From the NCBI GenBank assembly GCA_910583615.1, contig CAJTXP010000029.1, positions 1 through 50,671 of the forward strand: a DNA stretch of 50,671 bases, written 5' to 3'. The position numbers were made by a program, and so were the translations under genes. Of the stretch, positions 43,873-50,671 are shown one piece after another. A model generated the notes under the pieces. The model did not search any database. It had not been told where the DNA came from and was given only the letters and a program-made list of their open reading frames with translations. Position 1 is the first letter of the stretch, and each line of letters begins with the position of its first letter. Source of the stretch: an uncultured Lachnospiraceae bacterium. GTDB taxonomy: Bacteria; Bacillota; Clostridia; Lachnospirales; Lachnospiraceae.

Positions 43873-44421
43873 CTATTTTGTCAGCTCCTTCTCAATGACC
43901 GACAGCGCGCGCTCATTCATCTCCTGACACGCTTTCACTGCCGCCTCATCGTCATCCACAACTCCATCCATATCTGCTCCAAGCTGTACAAAACACACGT
44001 AATTTCCAAATGTGCGGATCTCGGAAGCCTGAATCTTCGGAATATTGATCGGGTACTGGAAAGTATCCTGAACCATGGATTCCCGATAGGTATCCATGGC
44101 ATCTTCCACATCGGTCCGTTTTCCGTCTGCCGCTTTCACAACAATCAAAGCATCCACGTTGGATGAAATCATGGGGGTCTGTCCGTAATACTCATCATAC
44201 ATGTCATCAGAGATTCCGTACCAGTCGTCCAGGAACTCCGGCGACAACTTTTCATCCGCCCAGTAATCATCTCCAAGCTCTGACGCCACCGCTTCCACCA
44301 GTGCCTGCGTGGACACATCGTCTCTGTATCCCGCTTCCGTACCCACTGTCGAAGAACCTGTTCTGCTGCAGCCTGTCAGAAGACATGCTGCCATACATAC
44401 TGTTAACCACCATTTTTTCAT
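43873..44421 (-). CDS. DUF4358 family lipoprotein
   Basis: A 182-residue lipoprotein with signal peptide KKWWLTVCMAACLLTGCSRT (lipobox LTGC). It matches the family by ELGDDYWADEKLSPEFLDDW, YGQTPMISSNVDALIVVKAA and YPINIPKIQASEIRTFGNYV. The function is unknown; the family often neighbours MBOAT and DHHW genes in Clostridia (from general knowledge, not checked here). The start is the ATG at 44421 with GAGGTGG upstream; the frame to 44556 is too long. It is the first clear gene of the O-acylation unit. Confidence 0.82.
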   Translation of the reverse strand: MKKWWLTVCMAACLLTGCSRTGSSTVGTEAGYRDDVSTQALVEAVASELGDDYWADEKLSPEFLDDWYGISDDMYDEYYGQTPMISSNVDALIVVKAADGKRTDVEDAMDTYRESMVQDTFQYPINIPKIQASEIRTFGNYVCFVQLGADMDGVVDDDEAAVKACQEMNERALSVIEKELTK

Positions 44422-44521
44422 ACGGTCCACCTCATTTTTGTTTTTCACTGAAAGTTCACATTTACATTTCAAAATACATTCAAAGCACGTCTGAAGGCAA
44501 ATGCGTCCATATACTAGTGTA

Positions 44522-45415
44522 TCATCTTTCGCTGCAAATATTCCGGGCTCTTTCAATTTCCTGCCGGTGATAACGTTCCAGACGTTCTATATCCGCGTCC
44601 AGAGCATCCAGAATCTGTTCCTGAAACTCCAGATCCTGCATGGCTTTCTCACCGGTCAGCGTCCTCCAGAGCATCTGTCTGCAGCACTGCTTCAGTCTCT
44701 GCACATCGAATACGGTCAGATTTCCCTTTTGCATACTTATGTGAAGTGCTCCTACTATATCACGTAATACAAAAGATTTCAATGTCTCCTGCCTTTCTTC
44801 CACAAATTCTGTCTCAGCTGCAAAACAGTAGAACAAAAACGGCAGAAACAGAATCAGTCCGTTTTCTTCCAGTTTCCATGCTGAATGATCATTCAGAGTG
44901 ATATCATAGACTGGAAGAATAATCCGTTCATGTCCAATAAATTCCAGTGTTGTACAATACACCTCCTTTCTGTTTTTCCCAAAACAGGTGATATGAGGAT
45001 CCCGAATCTGTACAGCCGACTGTTCTACTGCATCTTCGAACTGAAACAGACATCCTTTGTCTTCTGCGCAGATCTGCAGACATCCCCCAAAACGGCGCAT
45101 CCGGAATTCATAACGATTTGCACATCCCACGGTCATACAGACGCTGATCACTTCTGATTCCCGCCACTCTTTACGGATATATTCTCTATCCTCATATTCT
45201 GTCTGAAAAAGACGATTCACCATCCGAATCAGGGCATAATCCGAAATTTCGAATATCTTTCTCATCATCCATGCATCGCTTCTTAAATACACGTGCACTC
45301 TCCTTTCTACTACAAACCGGGCATACGAACGATGCTTATTATATTCGAATCGGGAAATTTCGTCACGGAACAATGACTTAAAAGACTGATTTATTATCTT
45401 AGACACTTTCAGCAT
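44522..45415 (-). CDS. Hypothetical protein, possibly PD-(D/E)XK (Rpn-like)
   Basis: A 297-residue protein I do not recognise with certainty. The segment around residues 50-110 (FEISDYALIRMVNRLFQTEY then DREYIRKEW) and the later YRFE-like strands recall the Rpn/PD-(D/E)XK transposase-like proteins common in Lachnospiraceae, but clear catalytic residues are not visible. The C-terminal third is helical, with DLEFQEQILDALDADIERLE predicting a coiled coil. It is rich in Cys and Arg and has no signal peptide. The start is uncertain; the first ATG at 45415 has only a weak ribosome binding site. It is on the same strand as the DUF4358 gene 100 bp downstream. Confidence 0.5.
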   Translation of the reverse strand: MLKVSKIINQSFKSLFRDEISRFEYNKHRSYARFVVERRVHVYLRSDAWMMRKIFEISDYALIRMVNRLFQTEYEDREYIRKEWRESEVISVCMTVGCANRYEFRMRRFGGCLQICAEDKGCLFQFEDAVEQSAVQIRDPHITCFGKNRKEVYCTTLEFIGHERIILPVYDITLNDHSAWKLEENGLILFLPFLFYCFAAETEFVEERQETLKSFVLRDIVGALHISMQKGNLTVFDVQRLKQCCRQMLWRTLTGEKAMQDLEFQEQILDALDADIERLERYHRQEIERARNICSER

Positions 45416-45440
45416 ATAGAATTCTGTTCATTCTGTCAAG

Positions 45441-45473
45441 AAAAACAAAAAAGACACACCCACAGGATGTGCC
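45441..45473 (-). terminator. Terminator of the HPr-like gene
   Basis: On the minus strand GGCACATCC and GGGTGTGTC form a stem followed by TTTTTTGTTTTTC, 11 bp after the stop codon. Confidence 0.75.
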
Positions 45474-45483
45474 GCGCCCTGCA

Positions 45484-45738
45484 TTACAGGGCTTCCAGAA
45501 AAGTAACGACTCGTTTCAATGCCTGATCTTCATCTTCTCCATAGCATTCCACGGTCACTTCGTCCCCCGGACACACCGGAAATGCAAGCAGGCTCATGAG
45601 ACTTTTGCAGTTCATTGTATGTTCACCGCAGGTCATCATGACATGGGAACTGCATTTGTTTGCGATCGTCACCAGCTTTCCCGCCGGACGCAGGTGCAGC
45701 CCATTCTCATTCTTAATCGTCACATTTTCCCTGACCAC
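45484..45738 (-). CDS. HPr-like phosphocarrier protein
   Basis: An 84-residue HPr-fold protein. The phosphorylatable histidine is in NENGLHLRPAGKLV (HPr consensus GIHARPA; Leu replaces Ala here), and the regulatory serine region is CKSLMSLLAFPVCPG, equivalent to Ser46 of B. subtilis HPr. It could serve the phosphotransferase system or carbon regulation. The GTG at 45738 is the preferred start because AGGGGTGAT just upstream acts as ribosome binding site; the GTG at 45747 is part of that site. It stands alone with a strong terminator. No PTS gene is nearby, so it may be a second, regulatory HPr. Confidence 0.85.
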   Translation of the reverse strand: MVRENVTIKNENGLHLRPAGKLVTIANKCSSHVMMTCGEHTMNCKSLMSLLAFPVCPGDEVTVECYGEDEDQALKRVVTFLEAL

Positions 45739-45893
45739 AAAAATCACCCCTCTCCTTCTCTATGTAGCGCCTTTTCCGGCTCACAGCCCCAATTTCTGTA
45801 AGACGGATACAGACTTGCAGAACCAGCATGCAGACATGACTCGCCCCCTGTCCGCATACTTTTGTAATGCACACTGCCTACTTGGAGTATACC

Positions 45894-45923
45894 ACAAAAA
45901 AAGGGCCGTATACACAGCCCTTT
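45894..45923 (-). terminator. Terminator of the sugar ABC operon
   Basis: On the minus strand AAAGGGCTGTG/TACGGCCCTTT form a stem followed by TTTTTTT, about 90 bp after the GguB-like stop codon. The rest of 45748-46011 holds no clear gene; one 18-codon ORF at 45781-45837 (minus) is noted only as a possibility. Confidence 0.8.
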
Positions 45924-46011
45924 GAAAAAATTAACATATTATTTACAATTTTTCTGTTTCTATACCCTCAGTACGATTCTCGTATACTTTCGCAGTGTCC
46001 CCAGAAGCAGA

Positions 46012-47205
46012 TTATTTGCCGCTCTTGCGGTTGGAGACCACGTCGAAGATGACCGCCACCAGAAGCACGCCGCCCTTTACCACGTACTGCCAGGAGTCGC
46101 CGATGCCCATGATGGACATGCCCATGTTGATGACGCCCAGAAGGAGCGCGCCGATGATAACGCCGGGGACGGTACCGCTGCCGCCGTAGGCCGAAGCGCC
46201 GCCGATGAAGCAGGAACCGATGGCGTCCATCTCAAAAGAAGTACCGGTGGAACCCGTGACGGAGCCTACCCGTGCCAGGCAGAGCAGGCCGCACAGTCCT
46301 GCCAGGAATCCCATATTGGCATAGGCGATAAAATAGACCTTATTCGTGTTGATACCGGAAAGCTGCGTCGCCTTCTCATTGCCGCCCACCGCGTAGAAAT
46401 ATCGTCCGAACGCAGTTTTGGAAGTGATGAAATGATAGATCAGGCAGACCGCCACCACCCACAGAAGCATGACGGAGACGCCCTTATACTGGCTCAGCAG
46501 ATAACAGTACGCCAGCAGGGCCACGGAGATCAGTCCGCTGCGCCCGAAATCAGCCAGCGCGCTGTTCTGCCGATATCCCTTCTTCGCCTTGTTCGCACGG
46601 GATGAGATCGTACTGTAGAAGATAAATACCACCACCAGCGCGCCGATCACCAGCGGGGAGAGGATGCGGGCGTCTGTATCCAGCCCCGGGATCTTGATAT
46701 AAGCTGTAAAAATATTCAAAAAGGCTGCATCCTGCACGGATACGGTCTTGCTGTCCAAAATCAGGCGTCCGAAGCCGCGGAACACAAACATACCGCCCAG
46801 CGTCGTGATAAAAGGCGGAATCCTCACGTAGCCGATCCAGTACCCCTGCCATACGCCTGCCAGCACGCCGATGACCAGGCAGATCAGGATGGTCAGATAA
46901 ATATTAAAGCCATGGTTGGTAATCATGACCGCAGCCACGCCGCCCACCATGCAGATCACAGAACCCACGGACAGATCGATGTTGCCGCCGGTCAGGATAC
47001 ACAGAAGCATGCCGCAGGCCATGACCAGCACGTAGCCGTTCTGCAGAAGCAGGTTGGACATGTTCTGCGCATACAGAAGACGTCCGTCCGTCAGGAAATA
47101 GAACAGGATAAATACAATAACAAGAGCGATGACCATACTGTATCTGGTGAGAAATTCTCCCAGGCTGAACGGCGCGCCGCCCTGATTTTCTTTTTTTGTT
47201 GACAT
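46012..47205 (-). CDS. gguB: Monosaccharide ABC transporter permease (GguB/MmsB type)
   Basis: A 397-residue polytopic permease of the ribose/xylose family. RYSMVIALVIVFILFYFLTD, GMLLCILTGGNIDLSVGSVI, CMVGGVAAVMITNHGFNIYL, the conserved RIPPFITTLGGMFVFRGFGR, and YFYAVGGNEKATQLSGINTN as the ATPase-coupling loop are all seen. It ends with GTVPGVIIGALLLGVINMGM and a short basic tail. The insertion that lengthens the centre is typical of XylH/GguB permeases (about 390-420 residues). It is last in the operon and begins 21 bp after the ATPase gene. Confidence 0.9.
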   Translation of the reverse strand: MSTKKENQGGAPFSLGEFLTRYSMVIALVIVFILFYFLTDGRLLYAQNMSNLLLQNGYVLVMACGMLLCILTGGNIDLSVGSVICMVGGVAAVMITNHGFNIYLTILICLVIGVLAGVWQGYWIGYVRIPPFITTLGGMFVFRGFGRLILDSKTVSVQDAAFLNIFTAYIKIPGLDTDARILSPLVIGALVVVFIFYSTISSRANKAKKGYRQNSALADFGRSGLISVALLAYCYLLSQYKGVSVMLLWVVAVCLIYHFITSKTAFGRYFYAVGGNEKATQLSGINTNKVYFIAYANMGFLAGLCGLLCLARVGSVTGSTGTSFEMDAIGSCFIGGASAYGGSGTVPGVIIGALLLGVINMGMSIMGIGDSWQYVVKGGVLLVAVIFDVVSNRKSGK

Positions 47206-47226
47206 TTACACAACACTCCTTTCGTC

Positions 47227-48762
47227 TTAATCGTCCGCGCTGATGATAAAGCTCATGATCTTCTCCTGAGTCGCTTCCTCCGCGCTCAGCTCCCCTTTGA
47301 GCTCGCCCTCATTCATGATATAGATCCGGTCGCACATACCGATGAGCTCCGGCATCTCCGAGGAGATCATAATGACGGATTTTCCCTCCTCCACCATCTG
47401 ATTGATCAGACAGTAGATATCATACTTGGCGCCCACATCAATACCGCGGGTGGGCTCATCCAGGATCAGTACTTCCGGTTCTGTGAACATCCATTTGCCC
47501 AGCAGCGCCTTCTGCTGGTTTCCGCCGGACAGATTGCCCACCTTCTGCTCGATGGAGGGCGTCCTGGTCCCCATGGCTTCCGTCATATCCTCCGCCACTT
47601 TCTGTTCCGCCGTTGTATCGATGATGCCGTTTCCGCACACCTTGTCAAGCCTTGCCAGCGTCGTATTAAAACGAATGGATTCCCCAAGGATCAATCCGTT
47701 GGTCTTTCTGTCTTCTGTCACATACGCGAGGCCATGGCGGATCGCCTGCTCCGCGCTTTTCAGCTCTGTCTTTTCTCCGTTCAGATACAGCTCCCCGCTG
47801 ATGTTGAAGCCGTAGCTTCTGCCGAATATGGACATGGCGAGTTCCGTACGTCCCGCGCCCTGAAGGCCGGAAAATCCCACCACCTCGCCTTTATGCACTT
47901 TAAATGATATCCTGTTGTCCACCACCTTTTCATGGTAAAGCGGATGATAGACGGTCCAGTCCTTTACCTCCAGCCCCACTTCCGGGCGGACTTTATGCTC
48001 TCTTGCGGGATAGCGGTCGTCCATGGGGCGTCCCACCATGCCCTTGATGATCCGGTCTTCGCTGAATTCATCCACGCCTTTTACCAGCGTCTCGATGGTG
48101 GAACCGTCGCGGATAATGGTCGCTTTATCCGCACAGTAGATAATCTCATTCAGTTTGTGTGTGATAATGATGGAAGTCAGCCCGTTTTTCTTAAACTCCA
48201 TCAGAAGATCCAGAAGCATCTTCGCATCCTCGTCATTCAGCGAAGACGTAGGCTCATCCAGGATCAAAAGCTTTACGTTTTTGGAAAATGCTTTCGCGAT
48301 CTCCACCAGCTGCTGCTTGCCGGTCCCGATGTCTTTGATCAGGGTCTGGGCCGATTCATACAGGCCCACCTGCTGCATATGCTTTTCCGCCTCGTTATAG
48401 GTCATATCCCAGTCGATATGCCCCATTTTGTTCTTTTTCTCATTTCCCAGGAACATGTTCTCACCGATGGTCAGAAGCGGAATCAGCGCCAGCTCCTGAT
48501 GGATGATAACGATTCCTTTTGCCTCGCTGTCCTTCAGGGTCCTGAACTGGCAAAGCTCCCCATTGTAATAAATCTCCCCCGTATAGCTGCCCACCGGATA
48601 CGTTCCGGACAGAACGTTCATCAATGTGGATTTTCCCGCGCCATTCTCGCCGATCAGCGCATGGATCTCTCCCCGCTCCACGACCAGGTTTACATTGTCC
48701 AGCGCCTTCACTCCCGGGAACTCTTTGGTGATGGATTTCATCTCCAGAATAATATCAGCCAA
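47227..48762 (-). CDS. gguA: Monosaccharide ABC transporter ATP-binding protein (GguA/MmsA type)
   Basis: A 511-residue fused double ABC ATPase of the sugar-import family. Domain 1 has Walker A GENGAGKSTLMNVLSG, signature GTGKQQLVEIAKAF and Walker B LLILDEPTSSLNDE. Domain 2 has the usual degenerate Walker A SGLQGAGRTELAMSIFG, signature LSGGNQQKALLGKWM and Walker B LILDEPTRGIDVGA. The start codon appears to be TTG at 48762, placed after a GGAGGAGGAG stretch. It belongs with the binding protein upstream and the permease downstream. Confidence 0.93.
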   Translation of the reverse strand: MADIILEMKSITKEFPGVKALDNVNLVVERGEIHALIGENGAGKSTLMNVLSGTYPVGSYTGEIYYNGELCQFRTLKDSEAKGIVIIHQELALIPLLTIGENMFLGNEKKNKMGHIDWDMTYNEAEKHMQQVGLYESAQTLIKDIGTGKQQLVEIAKAFSKNVKLLILDEPTSSLNDEDAKMLLDLLMEFKKNGLTSIIITHKLNEIIYCADKATIIRDGSTIETLVKGVDEFSEDRIIKGMVGRPMDDRYPAREHKVRPEVGLEVKDWTVYHPLYHEKVVDNRISFKVHKGEVVGFSGLQGAGRTELAMSIFGRSYGFNISGELYLNGEKTELKSAEQAIRHGLAYVTEDRKTNGLILGESIRFNTTLARLDKVCGNGIIDTTAEQKVAEDMTEAMGTRTPSIEQKVGNLSGGNQQKALLGKWMFTEPEVLILDEPTRGIDVGAKYDIYCLINQMVEEGKSVIMISSEMPELIGMCDRIYIMNEGELKGELSAEEATQEKIMSFIISADD

Positions 48763-48809
48763 AAGCTCCTCCTCCTTTCCCTCTCTTCTCTTAAGCCCTT
48801 CTCCGGCTG

Positions 48810-48843
48810 AAAAGAAAGGCGGGACAGACGCCCCGCCCTTTTT
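48810..48843 (-). terminator. Intra-operon terminator between the sugar-binding protein and ATPase genes
   Basis: On the minus strand GGGCGGGG and CCCGCC form a GC-rich stem followed by TTTCTTTT, between the stop at 48871 and the next start at 48762. It should allow more binding protein than transporter. Confidence 0.75.
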
Positions 48844-48870
48844 AAGGTCTTACCTGCTTGTTTGTATGTA

Positions 48871-50085
48871 TCAGTTTGTTGCGGACAGATATCCGTCGTC
48901 ACCCATGGTGTACAGGCCGGTATCCACCAGATCCTGCAGATTGTCCTTGGTAATCACGTTGGGTACCAGCAGGAAGGACGGACACTTGTTGCCTGCGGAA
49001 GTCTCATAGGACTCGGTGTCAAATGCGCACTCGATTCCAAAGGACGGGATCAGGGACTCGTCGATGGTCTCGCCTGCCAGGATTGCTTTCGCCAGAGCCA
49101 GCGTCACGATGGACTCGTTGCTCACGTTCTTGTAGACAGTCATGGTCTGTGTGCCGTCCACGATGTTCTTCAGGTTCGCCTCGTCGCCGTCCTGTCCGGT
49201 GATGATAACGGCGTTGGAGCCTGCATAGTCAGAGGTCACTGCCTGAGTTACGCCAAGAGCGGTGGAGTCATTAGAGCAGAGCCATGCATCCAGCTGAGTT
49301 CCGTCCGCATAATAGGAAGAAAGAACGTTCTGTGCCCTTGCCAGAGCAGTGTCGGTCTTCCAGCCCGGAGTTGCGACCGCGTCAAAATCTTTCTGTCCGG
49401 ATACGATGTTCAGCGCGCCGTTGTCCAGATAGGGCTGAATCGCGTCGATGGCACCCTGATAGAAGTAGGTGGCATTGTTGTCAGCCGGGTCGCCTGCGGT
49501 GATCTCGATATTGTAGGTCTTGTCACCTGCATTTTCCAGATCCAGAGCCTTGACGATATATTCGCCCTGAAGCTGACCAACGGTGTAATTGTCAAAAGAT
49601 ACATAGTAGGATGCTGCATCATTCAGAATCAGACGGTCATAGGAAATAACCGGAATGTTCTGCTCTGCTGCGCCTTCCAGTGCGGTGTTGAGCGCGTTGC
49701 CGTCGATGGCTGCGATCACGAGCATATCCACGCCGTCTGCCAGCATATTCTGGATATCATTCACCTGCTGCTCCGTCTTGTCATCGGAGAAGGTCAGGAT
49801 CGTCTCAAAGCCTGCCGCCTTGAACTGCTCATCCAGGTAAGCGCCGTCACGGTTCCAACGCTCCAGGGACTGGGTCGGCATGGAGATGCCGATCTTGCCG
49901 CCGCCTGCTGCCGCCGGTGCCGAAGCGTCATCTGCTTCATTGTCTGCGGGCGTTTCCGCATCTGCCGGAGCCTCGGTATCCGCCGGCGTATCTGCCGGAG
50001 CAGTGTCATTGCCGCCGCTGCATCCAACAACCAGTGAAGCAACCATTGCGGTGCTCAGTAAAGCACCAAGTAATTTTCTTTTCAT
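48871..50085 (-). CDS. chvE: Multiple-monosaccharide-binding lipoprotein (ChvE type)
   Basis: A 404-residue sugar-binding lipoprotein. The signal peptide KRKLLGALLSTAMVASLVVG ends at the lipobox Cys. An acidic Ala/Pro/Asp/Glu linker (about residues 24-62) precedes a type I periplasmic-binding fold: IGISMPTQSLERWNRDGAYL, MLADGVDMLVIAAIDGNALN, IPVISYDRLILNDAASYYVS and AWLCSNDSTALGVTQAVTSD, all characteristic of ChvE/GguE-like proteins, with the aromatic and charged sugar-contact residues in ERWNRDG. It recognises aldoses (galactose, glucose, arabinose, xylose in relatives). It is first in the operon, with GGGAGG upstream. Confidence 0.92.
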   Translation of the reverse strand: MKRKLLGALLSTAMVASLVVGCSGGNDTAPADTPADTEAPADAETPADNEADDASAPAAAGGGKIGISMPTQSLERWNRDGAYLDEQFKAAGFETILTFSDDKTEQQVNDIQNMLADGVDMLVIAAIDGNALNTALEGAAEQNIPVISYDRLILNDAASYYVSFDNYTVGQLQGEYIVKALDLENAGDKTYNIEITAGDPADNNATYFYQGAIDAIQPYLDNGALNIVSGQKDFDAVATPGWKTDTALARAQNVLSSYYADGTQLDAWLCSNDSTALGVTQAVTSDYAGSNAVIITGQDGDEANLKNIVDGTQTMTVYKNVSNESIVTLALAKAILAGETIDESLIPSFGIECAFDTESYETSAGNKCPSFLLVPNVITKDNLQDLVDTGLYTMGDDGYLSATN

Positions 50086-50197
50086 CTTGAAAATTCCTCC
50101 CTTACATATTTTTTACAATACGAATATACCACATCCCAGGCAGGATAAACTTGTCATTTTCTGTACATTTTGTATAGTACCACATTCGGATAGTTGG

Positions 50198-50252
50198 AAA
50201 AAACTGGACATTTTTGCAGTTTTGGATTTTGTCCTGCACAAAAATGTCCAGT
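50198..50252 (-). terminator. Terminator upstream of the sugar ABC operon
   Basis: On the minus strand CTGGACATTTTTG (50251-50239) is perfectly complementary to CAAAAATGTCCAG (50216-50204), with a further CTG/CAG pairing across a bulge. It is followed by TTTTTTCC. It would stop transcription entering from the recombinase remnant. The chvE promoter must lie between here and 50086; a TATATT-like box at 50128-50123 is the only candidate and lacks a clear -35. Confidence 0.65.
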
Positions 50253-50306
50253 ATCTGTAGTTTCAGCGTAAGTATTTCCATGATTAAAATTAAAAGTTTC
50301 CCAATC

Positions 50307-50504
50307 TTATAAGCCTGATAACGTCCTCATCACCAAATCCACATCCTTATTCTCAAGTTCCTGAATAATGTGCAGATATGTCTTCTGCGTTGTTGTCATA
50401 CTGGCGTGTCCCAGTCTGCGGGCAACGCCTGCAATCGACACTCCCGCAAAAAGCAGCAGAGAGGCATGGGTATGACTAAGCTCGTGGAAGCGACAAATGG
50501 ACAT
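50307..50504 (-). pseudogene. Tyrosine recombinase (phage-type integrase) C-terminal remnant
   Basis: A 65-residue frame encodes only the C-terminal catalytic part: FHELSHTHASLLLFAGVSIA, GVARRLGHASMTTTQKTYLH and a short tail. The box II H-x-x-R is altered: HELSH has Ser where the catalytic Arg is expected. RLGH and the nucleophile Tyr in TQKTYLH remain. The N-terminal DNA-binding and core parts are absent, because the sequence upstream (50505 onward) is unrelated. It is a dead remnant of an integrated element. Confidence 0.8.
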
Positions 50505-50671
50505 TTCCCCGTGGAAGCGAAAAATGAGATATGATATTGCCAGTGGCTACGGTTTTTGCCGTAACCTTTTCTATTGAAAGGGGTATTTTCATGGCACGAA
50601 AAAGCAGAAAACATAAATATACTGGAGAGTAAAAAGTTTTAATAAAAAAGAATAACCCTTTTATGGCATTT

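Noticed and set aside
50086..50197. Confident promoter for the sugar ABC operon
   Set aside because: A TATATT box is present, but no -35 at 16-18 bp resembles the consensus, so it is not listed as a feature.

Overview
The window looks like chromosome from a spore-forming gut-type member of the Lachnospiraceae (Bacillota, Clostridia). The basis is the spoIIAA-spoIIAB-sigF operon with spoVA genes, a CotH-family protein, a valS T-box leader, strong AGGAGG-type ribosome binding sites and the overall gene content. No rRNA or CRISPR array is present. One tRNA gene (Glu, anticodon CTC) is present. Most genes lie on the minus strand.

Layout, left to right. (1) 1-8.5 kb: an N-terminally truncated AAA-ATPase-like/PD-(D/E)XK protein; a large PEP/pyruvate-binding (PPDK N-domain) protein with a hairpin-plus-U-run at the start of its transcript; and, divergently, an FtsA/PilM-type actin-fold protein followed by an ABC-F ATPase. 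(2) 8.5-11.4 kb: the forespore regulator operon spoIIAA-spoIIAB-sigF followed by spoVAA-spoVAB. (3) 11.6-24.4 kb, all minus: degV; a TPR/acidic-repeat/AAA protein; a second ABC-F ATPase; then a T-box-led unit cotH-valS-folC-(47-codon ORF)-zinc-ribbon TPR protein. (4) 24.5-25.7 kb: tRNA-Glu, an orphan spoVAE with a sigma-G-like promoter, and queT under a preQ1-I type riboswitch. (5) 26-34 kb: PAP2 phosphatase, family 2 glycosyltransferase, UDP-galactopyranose mutase, mutY, sfsA, a HAD hydrolase, an amidohydrolase, an M23 peptidase and a cold-shock protein. (6) 34.2-39.8 kb: a complete branched-chain amino acid ABC transporter livJHMGF with a cell-wall amidase downstream. (7) 40-45.4 kb: an apparent cell-surface O-acylation unit (DUF4358 lipoprotein, MBOAT, DHHW protein) ending in a coiled-coil NlpC/P60 hydrolase, preceded by an unrecognised protein. 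(8) 45.5-50.1 kb: an HPr-like protein and a three-gene monosaccharide ABC transporter (ChvE/GguA/GguB type). (9) The right edge holds a tyrosine-recombinase remnant and probable mobile-element debris.

The most interesting structure is a dispersed family of long near-palindromic elements at about 8541-8760, 11390-11522, 33511-33709 and 39860-40068, plus a solo core at about 25821-25863. Three copies are bounded by 7-9 bp direct repeats that look like target-site duplications. Their ends are related inverted repeats (consensus near GTTACTNTTCACGGGG). The central sequence is shared, while the outer arms differ between copies but stay complementary within each copy. All five copies point the same way. 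This looks like a small non-autonomous (MITE-like) hairpin element of unknown mobiliser. The apparent small ORFs inside it are artefacts of the repeat.

Regulation visible in the sequence includes a T-box, a riboswitch that overlaps a ribosome binding site, well-formed sigma-A promoters, a sigma-G-like promoter, and internal terminators that separate the binding-protein gene from the rest of both ABC transporter operons. Function calls rest on recognition of motifs and family resemblance by eye. No database search was run.
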